A stretch of 64,000 nt of DNA from an uncultured Bacteriovoracaceae bacterium. Its GTDB lineage: Bacteria; Bdellovibrionota; Bacteriovoracia; Bacteriovoracales; Bacteriovoracaceae. The position numbers were made by a program, and so were the translations under genes. The stretch is taken from assembly GCA_950054155.1 (NCBI GenBank), contig CATLOT010000002.1:62001-126000 (forward strand). The letters are read 5' to 3'. Positions 35,125 through 43,285 of the stretch are shown here, piece by piece. Every line of letters begins with the position of its first letter. Within the stretch, counting starts at the first letter, position 1. The notes beneath the pieces are model-generated. The model searched no databases and had not been told where the DNA came from. It saw only the letters and a list, made by a program, of their open reading frames with translations.

Positions 35125-35841
35125 ATGGATTTTTTTAAAAAGCTATCCCTTTTAGCCCCACTCGCCGTGACCATTCTTTGCACACCTGTCAAGGCCCAAA
35201 GAAACCCCTGCCCCCAAGAAGAGGTGGCCCCTGGTCAGGTGAAAATAAAGAAGGCTCAAGGGGAGCGTTTTAAAGTGGGAATCATCCATAAAGAAACCGC
35301 CCAGACCATTTTTGATACGATCGCAGGAATGGAGTCCATCCCCTATAAATATGTTGTCGATGGTTGTGATGTACGCGCCTACCTCGCGGCCAGGGAAATA
35401 TACGAGCGTTGGGGAGCTCATAGTTTTCGCGCGAACCTCGATGCCTCTCCCAATATGATCGCACAGACCCCCTTCACAGCTGAGGGCTGGGTGGATTTCT
35501 CCCGTCATACCGCCCTCGCTTTTTGCGTAGCCGACAAAGGAGTCGTCTCACCAGTGGTCTTTGATGCTGCCTTCTTTGATGGACCTATTAGTGTAGAAAA
35601 ATGGCGTGACTCACTTAAAGATGAGTATGTCAGCAATCACAAACCTAAGCTCTACTACTCCAGCATGTTTAATCTCAACCCTGAAGAAAAGCGCCTGACT
35701 TCTTTCTCATCCTCTGAGCTGGCGTGTGCAGAGGAAGTTAGAGAAGTATTTATGAAAGAGCAGAGGAAAATTGAAAAGGGACAACTTCCCTATGGCATTG
35801 GTCGCTCTAAAGAAGTGCTTCGCCTCAATTTATGCTTATAA
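35125..35841 (+). CDS. Secreted protein-glutaminase-like enzyme
   Basis: 238 residues with a signal peptide (hydrophobic 7-20, likely cut after VKAQ). The region 75-165 resembles the catalytic core of Chryseobacterium protein-glutaminase and the glutamine-deamidase toxin group (PF18626): VDGCDVRAYLAA supplies Cys81, FSRHTALAF supplies His128, VVFDAAFFDGPISVEKW supplies Asp147 and the F-x-GP-x5-W signature. All three positions of the Cys-His-Asp triad are filled. Such enzymes deamidate protein-bound glutamine; here it would act outside the cell, on prey or host protein, or be periplasmic. The first 70 residues have no recognised domain and may be a pro-region. Divergent from the methylase gene. 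Confidence 0.68.
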   Translation: MDFFKKLSLLAPLAVTILCTPVKAQRNPCPQEEVAPGQVKIKKAQGERFKVGIIHKETAQTIFDTIAGMESIPYKYVVDGCDVRAYLAAREIYERWGAHSFRANLDASPNMIAQTPFTAEGWVDFSRHTALAFCVADKGVVSPVVFDAAFFDGPISVEKWRDSLKDEYVSNHKPKLYYSSMFNLNPEEKRLTSFSSSELACAEEVREVFMKEQRKIEKGQLPYGIGRSKEVLRLNLCL

Positions 35842-35881
35842 AAAGCTCAACAAAGTGTATTTCATTATCCTAGAATAAAGT

Positions 35882-36337
35882 ATGACTCTTGCTTTGATGA
35901 TACTTCATGTCTGCCTTATTAGTATTGATGAACACTACTTTAATAAGAAGAGATTCCACTCCAAGTATGAAATTTGGAGTATCCTTACCGATGGAGTCCT
36001 CTTTCTTATCCCCATTCTTTTTGCGACCTTTGTCCCCTTCGATGAAAAATGGATTATCCTTTATAAAGTCTTAGCAGGGCTTTCCATGGTTTCTATTATT
36101 AAGAATGAATTTTTCTACAAAGGTCTTGATAAGTGGGAGCGTCTGACCCATGCGTGCCTCTACGTTCTTCACCCCATCATTCTTTTTAACTTCTATGAAT
36201 CATGGCAGAACAATTACTTTCAAAACAATACCAATTTTTGGATGTTCCAACTTCTCTATGTTGGATTAGGCATAAAGACCCTGACTTATCAGATCATCTA
36301 TTGGAACTATATTCATGACAAAAAAGAGGCTTCCTAG
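35882..36337 (+). CDS. Small polytopic membrane protein, unknown function
   Basis: 151 residues with four hydrophobic segments (about 2-14 short, 33-52, 56-72, 84-105 and 118-140 as possible helices). The N-terminus holds IDEHYFNKKRFHSKYE, a His/Glu-rich motif just after the first helix that could bind metal. No Shine-Dalgarno is evident before 35882; it follows the secreted enzyme by 40 bp. The end overlaps a strong terminator shared with the convergent CBS gene. I do not recognise a family. Confidence 0.65.
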   Translation: MTLALMILHVCLISIDEHYFNKKRFHSKYEIWSILTDGVLFLIPILFATFVPFDEKWIILYKVLAGLSMVSIIKNEFFYKGLDKWERLTHACLYVLHPIILFNFYESWQNNYFQNNTNFWMFQLLYVGLGIKTLTYQIIYWNYIHDKKEAS

Positions 36338-36346
36338 AAAGCCTCT
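36325..36346. terminator. Bidirectional terminator
   Basis: AGAGGCTT (36325-36332) pairs with AAGCCTCT (36339-36346) across a 6-nt loop, with an A-run before and T-rich sequence after. It ends both the membrane-protein gene (whose stop is inside the loop) and the convergent CBS gene. Confidence 0.85.
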
Positions 36347-36352
36347 CTTTCT

Positions 36353-36757
36353 TTATTGAAGAATTTCGTTAAGGGCATTGAGTCCATCAACAGAAGTGAA
36401 AATACTGTACTCTCCAGTGTCGGCTTCCCTCACAAGAGCTGAGCCAATCTTCTTAGAAGACATTTCAAAGACCACTTCTCTAAGAAGCGTTCCCGAAGCG
36501 ACTTCATAGACATCTTCACTCATGAGGTGGTGAGCGCGAAAAGCATCATCTTTTATATTTTTCACATCGCGATCGGTAATCATCCCCACCAGTTTCTCTC
36601 CCTCAAAGACTGGAAGGTGGCGCACGCCATTTTCTTTCATTTTATTTTGAAGTTCTCCTACACCCTCATTCATGTGTGCAAAGACTGTGCAGGGAGTCGC
36701 GTACTCATCAACAGGGAGAGATTTAATATCATTAAGTATTTGTTCTGGTGTTTTCAT
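36353..36757 (-). CDS. Tandem CBS-domain protein
   Basis: 134 residues from ATG 36757 (GAGG nine bases upstream; a GTG at 36772 is also open). Two CBS motifs form a Bateman module: GVRHLPVFEGEKLVGMITDRDV near 40-62 and a second with KIGSALVREADTGEYSIFTSVDGL near 105-127. CBS pairs bind adenine nucleotides to sense energy state. No effector domain is attached. A second CBS-pair protein is encoded 1.2 kb away. Confidence 0.88.
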   Translation of the reverse strand: MKTPEQILNDIKSLPVDEYATPCTVFAHMNEGVGELQNKMKENGVRHLPVFEGEKLVGMITDRDVKNIKDDAFRAHHLMSEDVYEVASGTLLREVVFEMSSKKIGSALVREADTGEYSIFTSVDGLNALNEILQ

Positions 36758-36867
36758 CCTCTTGATCCTCACTTATATTAGGTCATAATCCTCTCATAGT
36801 TTAATCAATTCTTTAACTAGAGATGATTAAAATCATATCAACAAAGCAATCCTTTCAAGGAAGCAAT

Positions 36868-37506
36868 ATGCGCTTGCTCTTCTTAACTCTCCCTCTTCTC
36901 TTTTTACTCTCTTGTGCTCACCAGCATTCCCATCACCATCGCTTCGATGACGCCCAAAAATGGGCTAAGATTTTTGAAAACAAAGAAAGAGATACATGGC
37001 AAAAACCAAAAGAGGTCATTAAGGCCTTAAAACTAAAAACGACAGATAAAGTCACCGATATTGGCGCTGGTACAGGTTACTTTCCTGTAAGAATTGCTAA
37101 AGAAGTAAGCAAAGGAAGAGTCTATGCGGGCGACATTGAACCCAATCTCATTCGTTTTCTTACTAAGAGAAAAAAGAAAGAGGACCTTACAAACTTTTAT
37201 CCCCTCTTAGGTGAGACCCATGATCCCCTCATTCCTGAAAAGATGAATCTCATTATGATGGTCGACACCTATCACCACATAAGTGATAGAGTGGCCTATT
37301 TTGATCGCCTTAAAGCTGATCTTAAAAAAGGTGGCAAGCTGGTTATAATCGACTTTAAAAAGGGAGACCTTCCTCTAGGGCCTAAAGACAAGATGAAGAT
37401 TTCACGCCTTGAAGTTATTAAAGAACTAGAGAAGGCCGGTTACAAATTAGAGCGTGAAGAAGACTTTCTTCCTTACCAGTACTTTCTCTTTTTTAGAGCG
37501 CTTTAA
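36868..37506 (+). CDS. SAM-dependent methyltransferase with lipoprotein signal
   Basis: Start at ATG 36868, with AAGGAAG six bases upstream; an in-frame ATG at 36823 would bury the signal peptide. The product (about 212 residues) begins MRLLFLTLPLLFLLSC with a lipobox LLSC, then AHQHSHHH, a His cluster. A class I methyltransferase domain follows: VTDIGAGTGYFPVRIA (motif I), YAGDIEPN (acidic residue for the adenosyl ribose) and MMVDTYHHISD. Methyltransferases that appear exported are paradoxical, because SAM is cytoplasmic; either the signal is not processed, or the domain uses another ligand. The gene sits between two CBS genes. Confidence 0.8.
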   Translation: MRLLFLTLPLLFLLSCAHQHSHHHRFDDAQKWAKIFENKERDTWQKPKEVIKALKLKTTDKVTDIGAGTGYFPVRIAKEVSKGRVYAGDIEPNLIRFLTKRKKKEDLTNFYPLLGETHDPLIPEKMNLIMMVDTYHHISDRVAYFDRLKADLKKGGKLVIIDFKKGDLPLGPKDKMKISRLEVIKELEKAGYKLEREEDFLPYQYFLFFRAL

Positions 37507-37572
37507 CCTTACTTTCCTTTCTTAAGGACTTCCACTTCTCTTTTTGGAAGAGCTTAGCCTCTCGATTTATTT

Positions 37573-38088
37573 TCACTCATAGATCCATTTTAAAAGGTCG
37601 TTATGAGTCACGATTCCGACGAGGTTCTGTTGAGAGTCGATCACGGGAAAAGCCGAGACCTTCTCTTTCACCATCACATGGGCCAAATGATCAAGAGGTG
37701 TCTCTTCATCACAAACAAGGAGAAGCTCCGTCATATATTGGCTTACCAGATGGTGGCCCTCTTCATGAATTCTCTTAAGCCACGAGATGTCCCTATCACT
37801 GACCATCCCTTTAATGGCATCACCATCACAGAGAATGAGGTGATGGGCCCCAATTTTTTCACAGAGCTCAAGCGCTTCAGCAACACTGGCCCTAAAGTCG
37901 AGCACCTGCATCTCCTTAGTCATTACCTCGAGCGCGTAGTGCCTAGTATACTTCTCAAAGCCTTCGCGTCTTTCCCCTGCCTTTTCAGGTGGCACTAAGG
38001 TCTTTTCTAAGCGGCGCCCACCGTCTTTTTGAAGATAAGAGAGGGGCAAGGCCTGAAGATGATCATTCTTAAGAATATAGAAACTCAT
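37573..38088 (-). CDS. Tandem CBS-domain protein with N-terminal extension
   Basis: Start at ATG 38088 (GGAG six bases upstream); the longer frame to 38151 has no site. 171 residues: an N-terminal 60-residue extension of unknown fold (FYILKNDHLQALPLSYLQKDG), then two CBS motifs, HHLILCDGDAIKGMVSDRDI near 95-116 and SAFPVIDSQQNLVGIVTHNDLL near 145-166. Probably an adenine-nucleotide sensor. Its transcription start lies just beyond a bidirectional terminator. Confidence 0.87.
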   Translation of the reverse strand: MSFYILKNDHLQALPLSYLQKDGGRRLEKTLVPPEKAGERREGFEKYTRHYALEVMTKEMQVLDFRASVAEALELCEKIGAHHLILCDGDAIKGMVSDRDISWLKRIHEEGHHLVSQYMTELLLVCDEETPLDHLAHVMVKEKVSAFPVIDSQQNLVGIVTHNDLLKWIYE

Positions 38089-38102
38089 GAGTTCTCCGCC
38101 AA

Positions 38103-38130
38103 AAAAAAGGCCCCCGAAGGAGCCTTTTTT
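38103..38130. terminator. Rho-independent terminator of the Rrf2 gene
   Basis: A-run, GGC-C-CC, CGAA loop, GG-A-GCC, then T6. On the minus strand it reads as a GC stem with a UUCG tetraloop and a terminal T-run, right after the Rrf2 gene; the A-run makes it bidirectional. Confidence 0.9.
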
Positions 38131-38159
38131 ATTACTTGGAATTGAGGTCAATCAAAGTC

Positions 38160-38723
38160 TTATTGATTGATTTCACCAAGTGGACTTCTAATTGCTGAAG
38201 TAGGTGCTTCAGTTGAAGTCGACTCAGTTGTTGAAGTATTACCACCAAGAGTGTTGTTGATAGTAGCTTCAGTTGTCTGAGCAGCATTAGCGGCAACTTC
38301 AGACTCAACTTCTTTGGCCTTACGAGCAAGGTCACCTAGAGAAGTTGTTGTAAGGTATTCTCTCATGATCGTACCTAGGTTTTGAAAGTATCCCTTAGAA
38401 AGGTGAAACTCTACTGTGTTTGCACTTTCTGCTTCACTTCCAAGGATATCCTTAGCTGGGTTGATATTCTCACCAACACAGTCAAGTACGTCTTTGATAG
38501 AGATTTGATCCATTGCTCTGGCAAGAACATAACCACCACCTGGTCCACGTACAGACTTAACTGCTTGGCCATTTCTGAGCTTTCTAAAGAGCTGCTCTAG
38601 GTAGTGTAGTGAAATGTTTTGACGAGTTGAAATCTCTTGCAAACGTACAGGGTTTCCGTTTGAATGCATTGTAAGATCGAGCATTGCTCTAACTGCGTAA
38701 CGTCCTTTTGATGTTAATCTCAT
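38160..38723 (-). CDS. Rrf2/IscR-like transcription regulator lacking the cluster cysteines
   Basis: 187 residues. The winged-helix DNA-binding region (MRLTSKGRYAVRAMLDL, and RGPGGGYVLAR near 59-69) is that of IscR. Aligned without gaps on E. coli IscR, His107 is retained, but the three Fe-S ligands Cys92, Cys98 and Cys104 are Asp, Ala and Val; the only cysteine is Cys82. The last 45 residues are a Thr/Ser/Ala-rich tail absent from IscR. It should therefore bind DNA constitutively or sense something else. A strong GGAGG site precedes the ATG, and it has its own terminator. No isc genes are adjacent. Confidence 0.88.
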   Translation of the reverse strand: MRLTSKGRYAVRAMLDLTMHSNGNPVRLQEISTRQNISLHYLEQLFRKLRNGQAVKSVRGPGGGYVLARAMDQISIKDVLDCVGENINPAKDILGSEAESANTVEFHLSKGYFQNLGTIMREYLTTTSLGDLARKAKEVESEVAANAAQTTEATINNTLGGNTSTTESTSTEAPTSAIRSPLGEINQ

Positions 38724-39108
38724 TGGTCTTCCTCCATAAATCCAATCAATAAAAAGCTCAAATAAGCTGGTAGTTTAGAAACGTCTTTTTGCCGTGTAGA
38801 CTTCGCTTTCCATGCTAGCCTGCTAGAGTTTAAAAAACCTTATTAAAAAAGTTCCTTAATTAACTCCAGTGATATTATGACGGCCAAAAACTGAGCCCGT
38901 CAACGTCTAAGCGGAAACAAAATTGTTTTAATTTTCTAAAATGTTTTTACAGGGAGATGTCACTTTTTTGAAGGCCAATAATAATCGACAGATAAAGTCT
39001 TTTTAAGAAAAAACTGACCTTCAAAATGATAGAAATAAGGCCAAAGACCGAGTATTGACCTCGGCATCATTTTCCGCCTTTTCTAGTCTCTTTTTAAATG
39101 AATTTAGG
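38724..39108. other. 385-bp intergenic region
   Basis: AT-rich leader of the Rrf2 gene and downstream region of the 143-residue secreted gene. It contains the candidate promoter at 38772-38800 and an imperfect 11-bp inverted repeat (10/11), TTTGAAGGCCA at 38967-38977 and TGACCTTCAAA at 39015-39025, separated by 37 nt. I see no ORF with a ribosome site, tRNA or repeat here; a small RNA cannot be excluded. Confidence 0.5.
38772..38800 (-). promoter_or_regulatory. Candidate promoter of the Rrf2 gene
   Basis: On the minus strand TCTACA (38800-38795) and TAAACT (38777-38772) are separated by 17 bp, each 4/6 to consensus. The leader would be about 40 nt. Confidence 0.35.
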
Positions 39109-39522
39109 TTAGCGAATTCTAAGGACCAAGTCCGAAAGCCCATTTCTAACGTCGATCTGGCTTGTCACCCCAATCAGTTCAGCCTCGCCCCGCGAAAGAA
39201 AACTCGTGAAGTGACTCTTAAACTGAGTGAGCTTGGTCCCACTTGAAGAGACACTCTCCTTCACATGATACATCAGAGTATGCTCAAAAAGGTCCTCTTT
39301 GCGGCGAATTTGAATCCACGTGTCGACTGTATATTCACGCTCCCCACAACTCACTTTCCACCAAGGAACGTGAGTGAGAAGCTCGTGCTCACAGCTTGTC
39401 GACGCGCCGGTGGTGCTGTCGAGAAGCTCAAAATTAAGCCTCTCTTTAGGGAGCCTAATAACCTGTGCTTTAAGTCCAGCATTTAAAATAAAGAGGAACA
39501 ACCCAAAGAGAAAGAGCTTCAT
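39109..39522 (-). CDS. Small secreted protein, unknown function
   Basis: 137 residues from ATG 39522, which overlaps the DUF885 stop (39519-39522, ATGA). A signal peptide (MKLFLFGLFLFILNAGLKA) is followed by a mature part with two cysteines (near TSCEHE and VSCGER), likely one disulfide, and short alternating strands. The frame extends upstream to 39540 but the coupled start is better. Last gene of the CrtI-Fab-DUF885 operon. No family recognised. Confidence 0.7.
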   Translation of the reverse strand: MKLFLFGLFLFILNAGLKAQVIRLPKERLNFELLDSTTGASTSCEHELLTHVPWWKVSCGEREYTVDTWIQIRRKEDLFEHTLMYHVKESVSSSGTKLTQFKSHFTSFLSRGEAELIGVTSQIDVRNGLSDLVLRIR

Positions 39523-41276
39523 AGTGAGGCCTCCACCCAAGAGTCAATCTTCTTCTCTAAAATACTTAAAGGTAGGGCTCCATTTTTAAGGGCCTGATGG
39601 TGATACTCACGAAGATCAAACTTTTCCCCGAGTTTACTCTTGGCCATTTTACGAAGTTCCTTAAATTTAAGCTCGCCTAACTTATAGGAGAGGGCCTGAC
39701 CAGGCCAAATGATATAGCGGTCAACTTCAACGATGACATCGTGTTCAGTTTTAGGGGCATGACCTTTAAAGAAATCAATAGCCTTTTGGCGACTCCAGCC
39801 CTTAGCATGCATGCCCGTATCAACAACTAAGCGAATCGCGCGCCACATCTCATAAGTCAATTGACCAAATTTATCATAGGGATCTTCATACATCTCCATC
39901 TCTTCCCCTAAGCTCTCCGCATAGAGTCCCCAACCTTCGACGTAAGCAGTGTAACCCCCCTGCTTTCTAAACTCGGGTACATCTTCAAGCTCTTGGGCGA
40001 GAGAGATTTGCAAATGATGACCAGGCATGGCCTCGTGAAGAGTAAGGGCCACCATTTCCCACTTAGGACGTGACTTAAGATCGTAGGTATTCGCAAGAAA
40101 TATCCCAGGCTTTCCTGCTGAAATATTTCCTCCATTATAATAAGCGGTCGGTGCACTCTTTTCCATAAAAGCAGGAGTGGGCTCAATACCGTAGGGAGTT
40201 CGCGGAAGAAAATTAAAAACTTTTAAAAGCTTCGCGTCCGCTCTCTTGGCAATATCACGGTAGGTAAGAAGGAGATCTTCTTTCTTCGTGAAGTAGAATT
40301 TCTTGTTAGTTCTCAGATAGCGAAGAAAGGATTTGAAACTTCCTTTATACTTTACTTTCTTAATCAGGGCTGCCATCTCCCCTTTAATACGTTTGACTTC
40401 TTTAAGGCCAATAGCGTGGATCTCATCAGCTGTGAGGTCTAGAGTGGTATGGCCTTTAATTTCATAGTTATACCATTCCTTTCCATTAGGAAGTGAACTG
40501 TGAGCAATGCTTGTGCGACAGTTTGGAATATAGTCATTCTTAACAAAGGAATGAGCTTCTTTAAACTTCGCAATAAGGCGGGGCAGGTTGTCCTTCACTT
40601 CTTTTAGAATACGCTTCTTTTCGGCTTCACTTAGGCTTTTTGGAAACTTTCTAAATGGCTTAGTGAGAGGGTTCTTCTCAATATCAGTTGTAAAAAGATG
40701 AAGAAATTGATTGGGAACATCTCTTAGCGTCACCTTAGGTGGAGTAATCCCCTTCTTTAAGCCCATTTTAAGGAGGGCAACCTGTTGATCGATCACATGA
40801 TCCATCGTTTTAAAGCGCGCGAGAAGATTATTGTAGTCCCTTATATGGCGTGCAGGCATCCGGGAGAGCAACTGAGGCAGGTGAAGCTGAAAGCCTCCAA
40901 GTTGGCTTATCGCAAAGTACTCACCAGGAAACTTAAATCCCTCAATCATATGATCGTATCTTTCTTTGTAGAGGTCATAATTAAGCTTTCCCTCTTCAGA
41001 GAGTTTCGACCGATCAATTTTTATAAGATCAATTCTTTGGGCCTTTGCTAGAGCACGACCTTTTTCAATTCCCTCAAGAGAGCTGTCACTCCAACGGTCA
41101 TTGTAGATACCATCTTTATAGTTCTTCCATGTTGCCCACTCTGGGTATTGCTTCATATTTTGATGGAAGTGCTTTTCAAAGAGTTCATCGAGGCGAATGT
41201 CCTCAGCCGTTTTTTGACCATCCTTATGATGGGCACAGGAGAGGAGAAGAAAGAGTGACAGTAAGAGGTACTTCAT
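39519..41276 (-). CDS. DUF885 family metallopeptidase-like lipoprotein
   Basis: 585 residues, starting MKYLLLSLFLLLSC with a lipobox and then an unusual His/Lys stretch. The DUF885 domain fills the rest, with the zinc motif LHEAMPGHHLQ near residue 415 and the downstream glutamate in GYTAYVEGWGLYAESLGEE near 445. The family is a gluzincin-like group of probable carboxypeptidases or peptidases. It should be anchored in the envelope. It begins nine bases after fabI and is followed with ATGA overlap by the small secreted gene. Confidence 0.88.
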   Translation of the reverse strand: MKYLLLSLFLLLSCAHHKDGQKTAEDIRLDELFEKHFHQNMKQYPEWATWKNYKDGIYNDRWSDSSLEGIEKGRALAKAQRIDLIKIDRSKLSEEGKLNYDLYKERYDHMIEGFKFPGEYFAISQLGGFQLHLPQLLSRMPARHIRDYNNLLARFKTMDHVIDQQVALLKMGLKKGITPPKVTLRDVPNQFLHLFTTDIEKNPLTKPFRKFPKSLSEAEKKRILKEVKDNLPRLIAKFKEAHSFVKNDYIPNCRTSIAHSSLPNGKEWYNYEIKGHTTLDLTADEIHAIGLKEVKRIKGEMAALIKKVKYKGSFKSFLRYLRTNKKFYFTKKEDLLLTYRDIAKRADAKLLKVFNFLPRTPYGIEPTPAFMEKSAPTAYYNGGNISAGKPGIFLANTYDLKSRPKWEMVALTLHEAMPGHHLQISLAQELEDVPEFRKQGGYTAYVEGWGLYAESLGEEMEMYEDPYDKFGQLTYEMWRAIRLVVDTGMHAKGWSRQKAIDFFKGHAPKTEHDVIVEVDRYIIWPGQALSYKLGELKFKELRKMAKSKLGEKFDLREYHHQALKNGALPLSILEKKIDSWVEASL

Positions 41277-41285
41277 AAGTTATCC

Positions 41286-42080
41286 TTAAATATTATTTGC
41301 AACAGTTTTTACGACGGCCTGATCAAAGCCATTGGCCCTAAGACCGGCATCAACACGGATGCCAGTTCCATTTATACCACTGGCACGAGGGCTAAGAAGA
41401 AAGGCTACCGTGTCGGCGACCTCGGTGGTTTTAAGGGCTTCTTTTCTCATGGTCAGTTGTTCAGCAAAGAGATAATTATCAATGTAGCCAGGAATCCCAG
41501 CGGAAGCGCTCGTTTTAAGAGGCCCTGCCCAAACAGCATTAAAGCGCACCTTAGAAAACTCACTAAAGCTTTTGGCGAGATAAGCGACACTTGCATTGAG
41601 AGAGGCCTTAATAGGTCCCATGAATCCATAACTGGTAGCGAGGGTATCACTAATAGAGATCGTCACCACGGAAGCATCTTCACAAAAGAGTTCTTTAAAC
41701 TTTCCACAAATTTGGGCGAGAGAAAAGCAGCTGATGCGATCTGCTTGGGCCCAGTCTTCCCATGAGGTCTCATGATACGGCTTGGGTTCAAGGAGATTAG
41801 CAAAGGCAATGGAGTGCAAGAGACCCGAAAGTTTGACTCCCTTTTCTTTAAGGGAGCTTGCAATGTGATCAATGGTTTCTTCTTTTTCAACATCCATTAA
41901 ATAAATGGTGCTATCGGGAAAGAGCTTTTCAACTTTGGCGAGTTGCTCCTCTCTTTGCACACTGAAGATCAATTGGGCTCCCGCTTCCTTTAAGACTTTA
42001 GCACTAAAGTAAGCGACACTCTTCTTATTGGCGACACCCGTTATGAAAAAGGTTTTGTTTTCTATATCTAAAAAATTCAT
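41286..42080 (-). CDS. fabI: Enoyl-ACP reductase (FabI type)
   Basis: 264 residues from ATG 42080; the frame stays open further upstream to 42170 but those residues overlap fabZ and are unlike the family. FabI signatures are present: FFITGVANKKSVAYFSAKVL at the start, SIAFAN near 92, the active-site pattern YGFMGPIK (Tyr-x6-Lys) and AGPLKTSASAGIPGY. It reduces trans-2-enoyl-ACP with NADH, the last step of each elongation cycle. It is preceded in the operon by fabZ and fabG. Confidence 0.9.
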   Translation of the reverse strand: MNFLDIENKTFFITGVANKKSVAYFSAKVLKEAGAQLIFSVQREEQLAKVEKLFPDSTIYLMDVEKEETIDHIASSLKEKGVKLSGLLHSIAFANLLEPKPYHETSWEDWAQADRISCFSLAQICGKFKELFCEDASVVTISISDTLATSYGFMGPIKASLNASVAYLAKSFSEFSKVRFNAVWAGPLKTSASAGIPGYIDNYLFAEQLTMRKEALKTTEVADTVAFLLSPRASGINGTGIRVDAGLRANGFDQAVVKTVANNI

Positions 42081-42093
42081 CACTACGTCATCC

Positions 42094-42534
42094 TTAGGCA
42101 TTCTTAGGAACAAGAGTTCCTGTAAACTTAATGGCCATGACAATCTTGCCCGCCACGCGGGTTTTACCACTCATATAAAAGGCATTGGCCATTTGTTCAT
42201 CAAGAGTCACTTCCATTTCAAGAAGGTCCCCTGGTTTTACAAAATTTTTAAATTTAACATCCTGGACCCGACTGACGACACCAAGCCCTTCCTCATCTCC
42301 TTCAGAGAGAAAACTCATGAGAAGGGCCCCGCTTTGAAAGGCGGCTTCTTGCAGGATTACTCCTGGCATAATGGGGTTACCGGGAAAGTGACCCTTAAAG
42401 AAGTCTTCTTCACCTGTCACTTGGTAAAGTGTTTTAATGGTATTGCCCTCTCTCTCCTTCATGGAATCAACGAAGAGGAAGGGGTCTTTTTGAGGAAGCC
42501 TTTCAAGAACAAGGTCGCTGGTCTTTGACACCAT
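42094..42534 (-). CDS. fabZ: 3-hydroxyacyl-ACP dehydratase (FabZ-like)
   Basis: 146 residues, hotdog fold, with LPQKDPFLFVDSM at the start and the catalytic pair in GHFPGNPIMPGVILQEAAFQ (His and Glu). It dehydrates 3-hydroxyacyl-ACP. Its ATG overlaps the fabG stop by one base. A housekeeping FabZ is usually next to lpxA/lpxD; this one is in a separate Fab module, so it may be a second copy with a special role. Confidence 0.85.
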   Translation of the reverse strand: MVSKTSDLVLERLPQKDPFLFVDSMKEREGNTIKTLYQVTGEEDFFKGHFPGNPIMPGVILQEAAFQSGALLMSFLSEGDEEGLGVVSRVQDVKFKNFVKPGDLLEMEVTLDEQMANAFYMSGKTRVAGKIVMAIKFTGTLVPKNA

Positions 42535-43277
42535 TAAAGGCCTCCCGAAATTTCAAGACTTGTACCTGTAATGTAAGCGGCCTTGTCGCTTGCCAAAAAG
42601 AGGACCGCATGGGCGACTTCTTCTGTTTGACCAAAGCGCTTAAGAGGAACTTGCGTCTTATATTCCTTAACCTGCTCTTCTGGAAGATCCGCAATAAGCT
42701 CTGTTTCAATAAAGCCTGGCATGACACAATTAACGGTAATTCCCCGCTTTCCCACTTCCTTTGACAGGGACTTAGCCATGGCCATCTGCCCTGCTTTAGA
42801 CGCCGAATAATTTGCCTGTCCGGGCAGACCTAGGCGACCTCCGACACTGCTCATATTAATAATACGACCGTAGCGCTTTCTCATCATATGAAGAACGGCC
42901 CCCTGACTCATAAGATAGGTGCCTTTAAGATTGATATCCATGACACGGTCCCATGAGGTCTCATCGAGACTCGCGAGAATATTGTCCTCTCTAATCCCAG
43001 CATTATTGACAAGAACATGCACTTGTTCACGCTCTTCAGTGAGAGCACTCCAAAAGGCTTCAACCATTTCTCTATTGGAGACATCAAATTTACGAAGTTC
43101 CAACCGTTCTCCCATAGAACCCATTTCGCTTTTAAAGCTTTGGGCCTTTTCATCATTTCCGGCATAGGTGGCATAAACAATCGCCCCGCGCTCAAGAAAA
43201 GCCTTACTCAGTCCCGCACCAATCCCGCGCGTTCCCCCTGTGACGATAACAACTTTGTCTTTAAAATCTTGTTCCAT
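42534..43277 (-). CDS. fabG: 3-oxoacyl-ACP reductase (FabG-like SDR)
   Basis: 247 residues, classical SDR: VTGGTRGIGAGLSKAF near 12, NNAG near 91, catalytic Ser in NMSSVGGRLG and YSASKAGQMAMAKSL, with the C-terminal GTSLEISGGL. It reduces 3-oxoacyl-ACP with NADPH. It is translated together with fabZ, and follows the CrtI-like gene by eight bases. Confidence 0.88.
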   Translation of the reverse strand: MEQDFKDKVVIVTGGTRGIGAGLSKAFLERGAIVYATYAGNDEKAQSFKSEMGSMGERLELRKFDVSNREMVEAFWSALTEEREQVHVLVNNAGIREDNILASLDETSWDRVMDINLKGTYLMSQGAVLHMMRKRYGRIINMSSVGGRLGLPGQANYSASKAGQMAMAKSLSKEVGKRGITVNCVMPGFIETELIADLPEEQVKEYKTQVPLKRFGQTEEVAHAVLFLASDKAAYITGTSLEISGGL

Positions 43278-43285
43278 AATTCTTC

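Noticed and set aside
39011-39019. AAACTGACC, matching the MITE-like element end
   Set aside because: Only nine bases match, with no GGTGCT at the right distance and no partner end nearby; likely chance.
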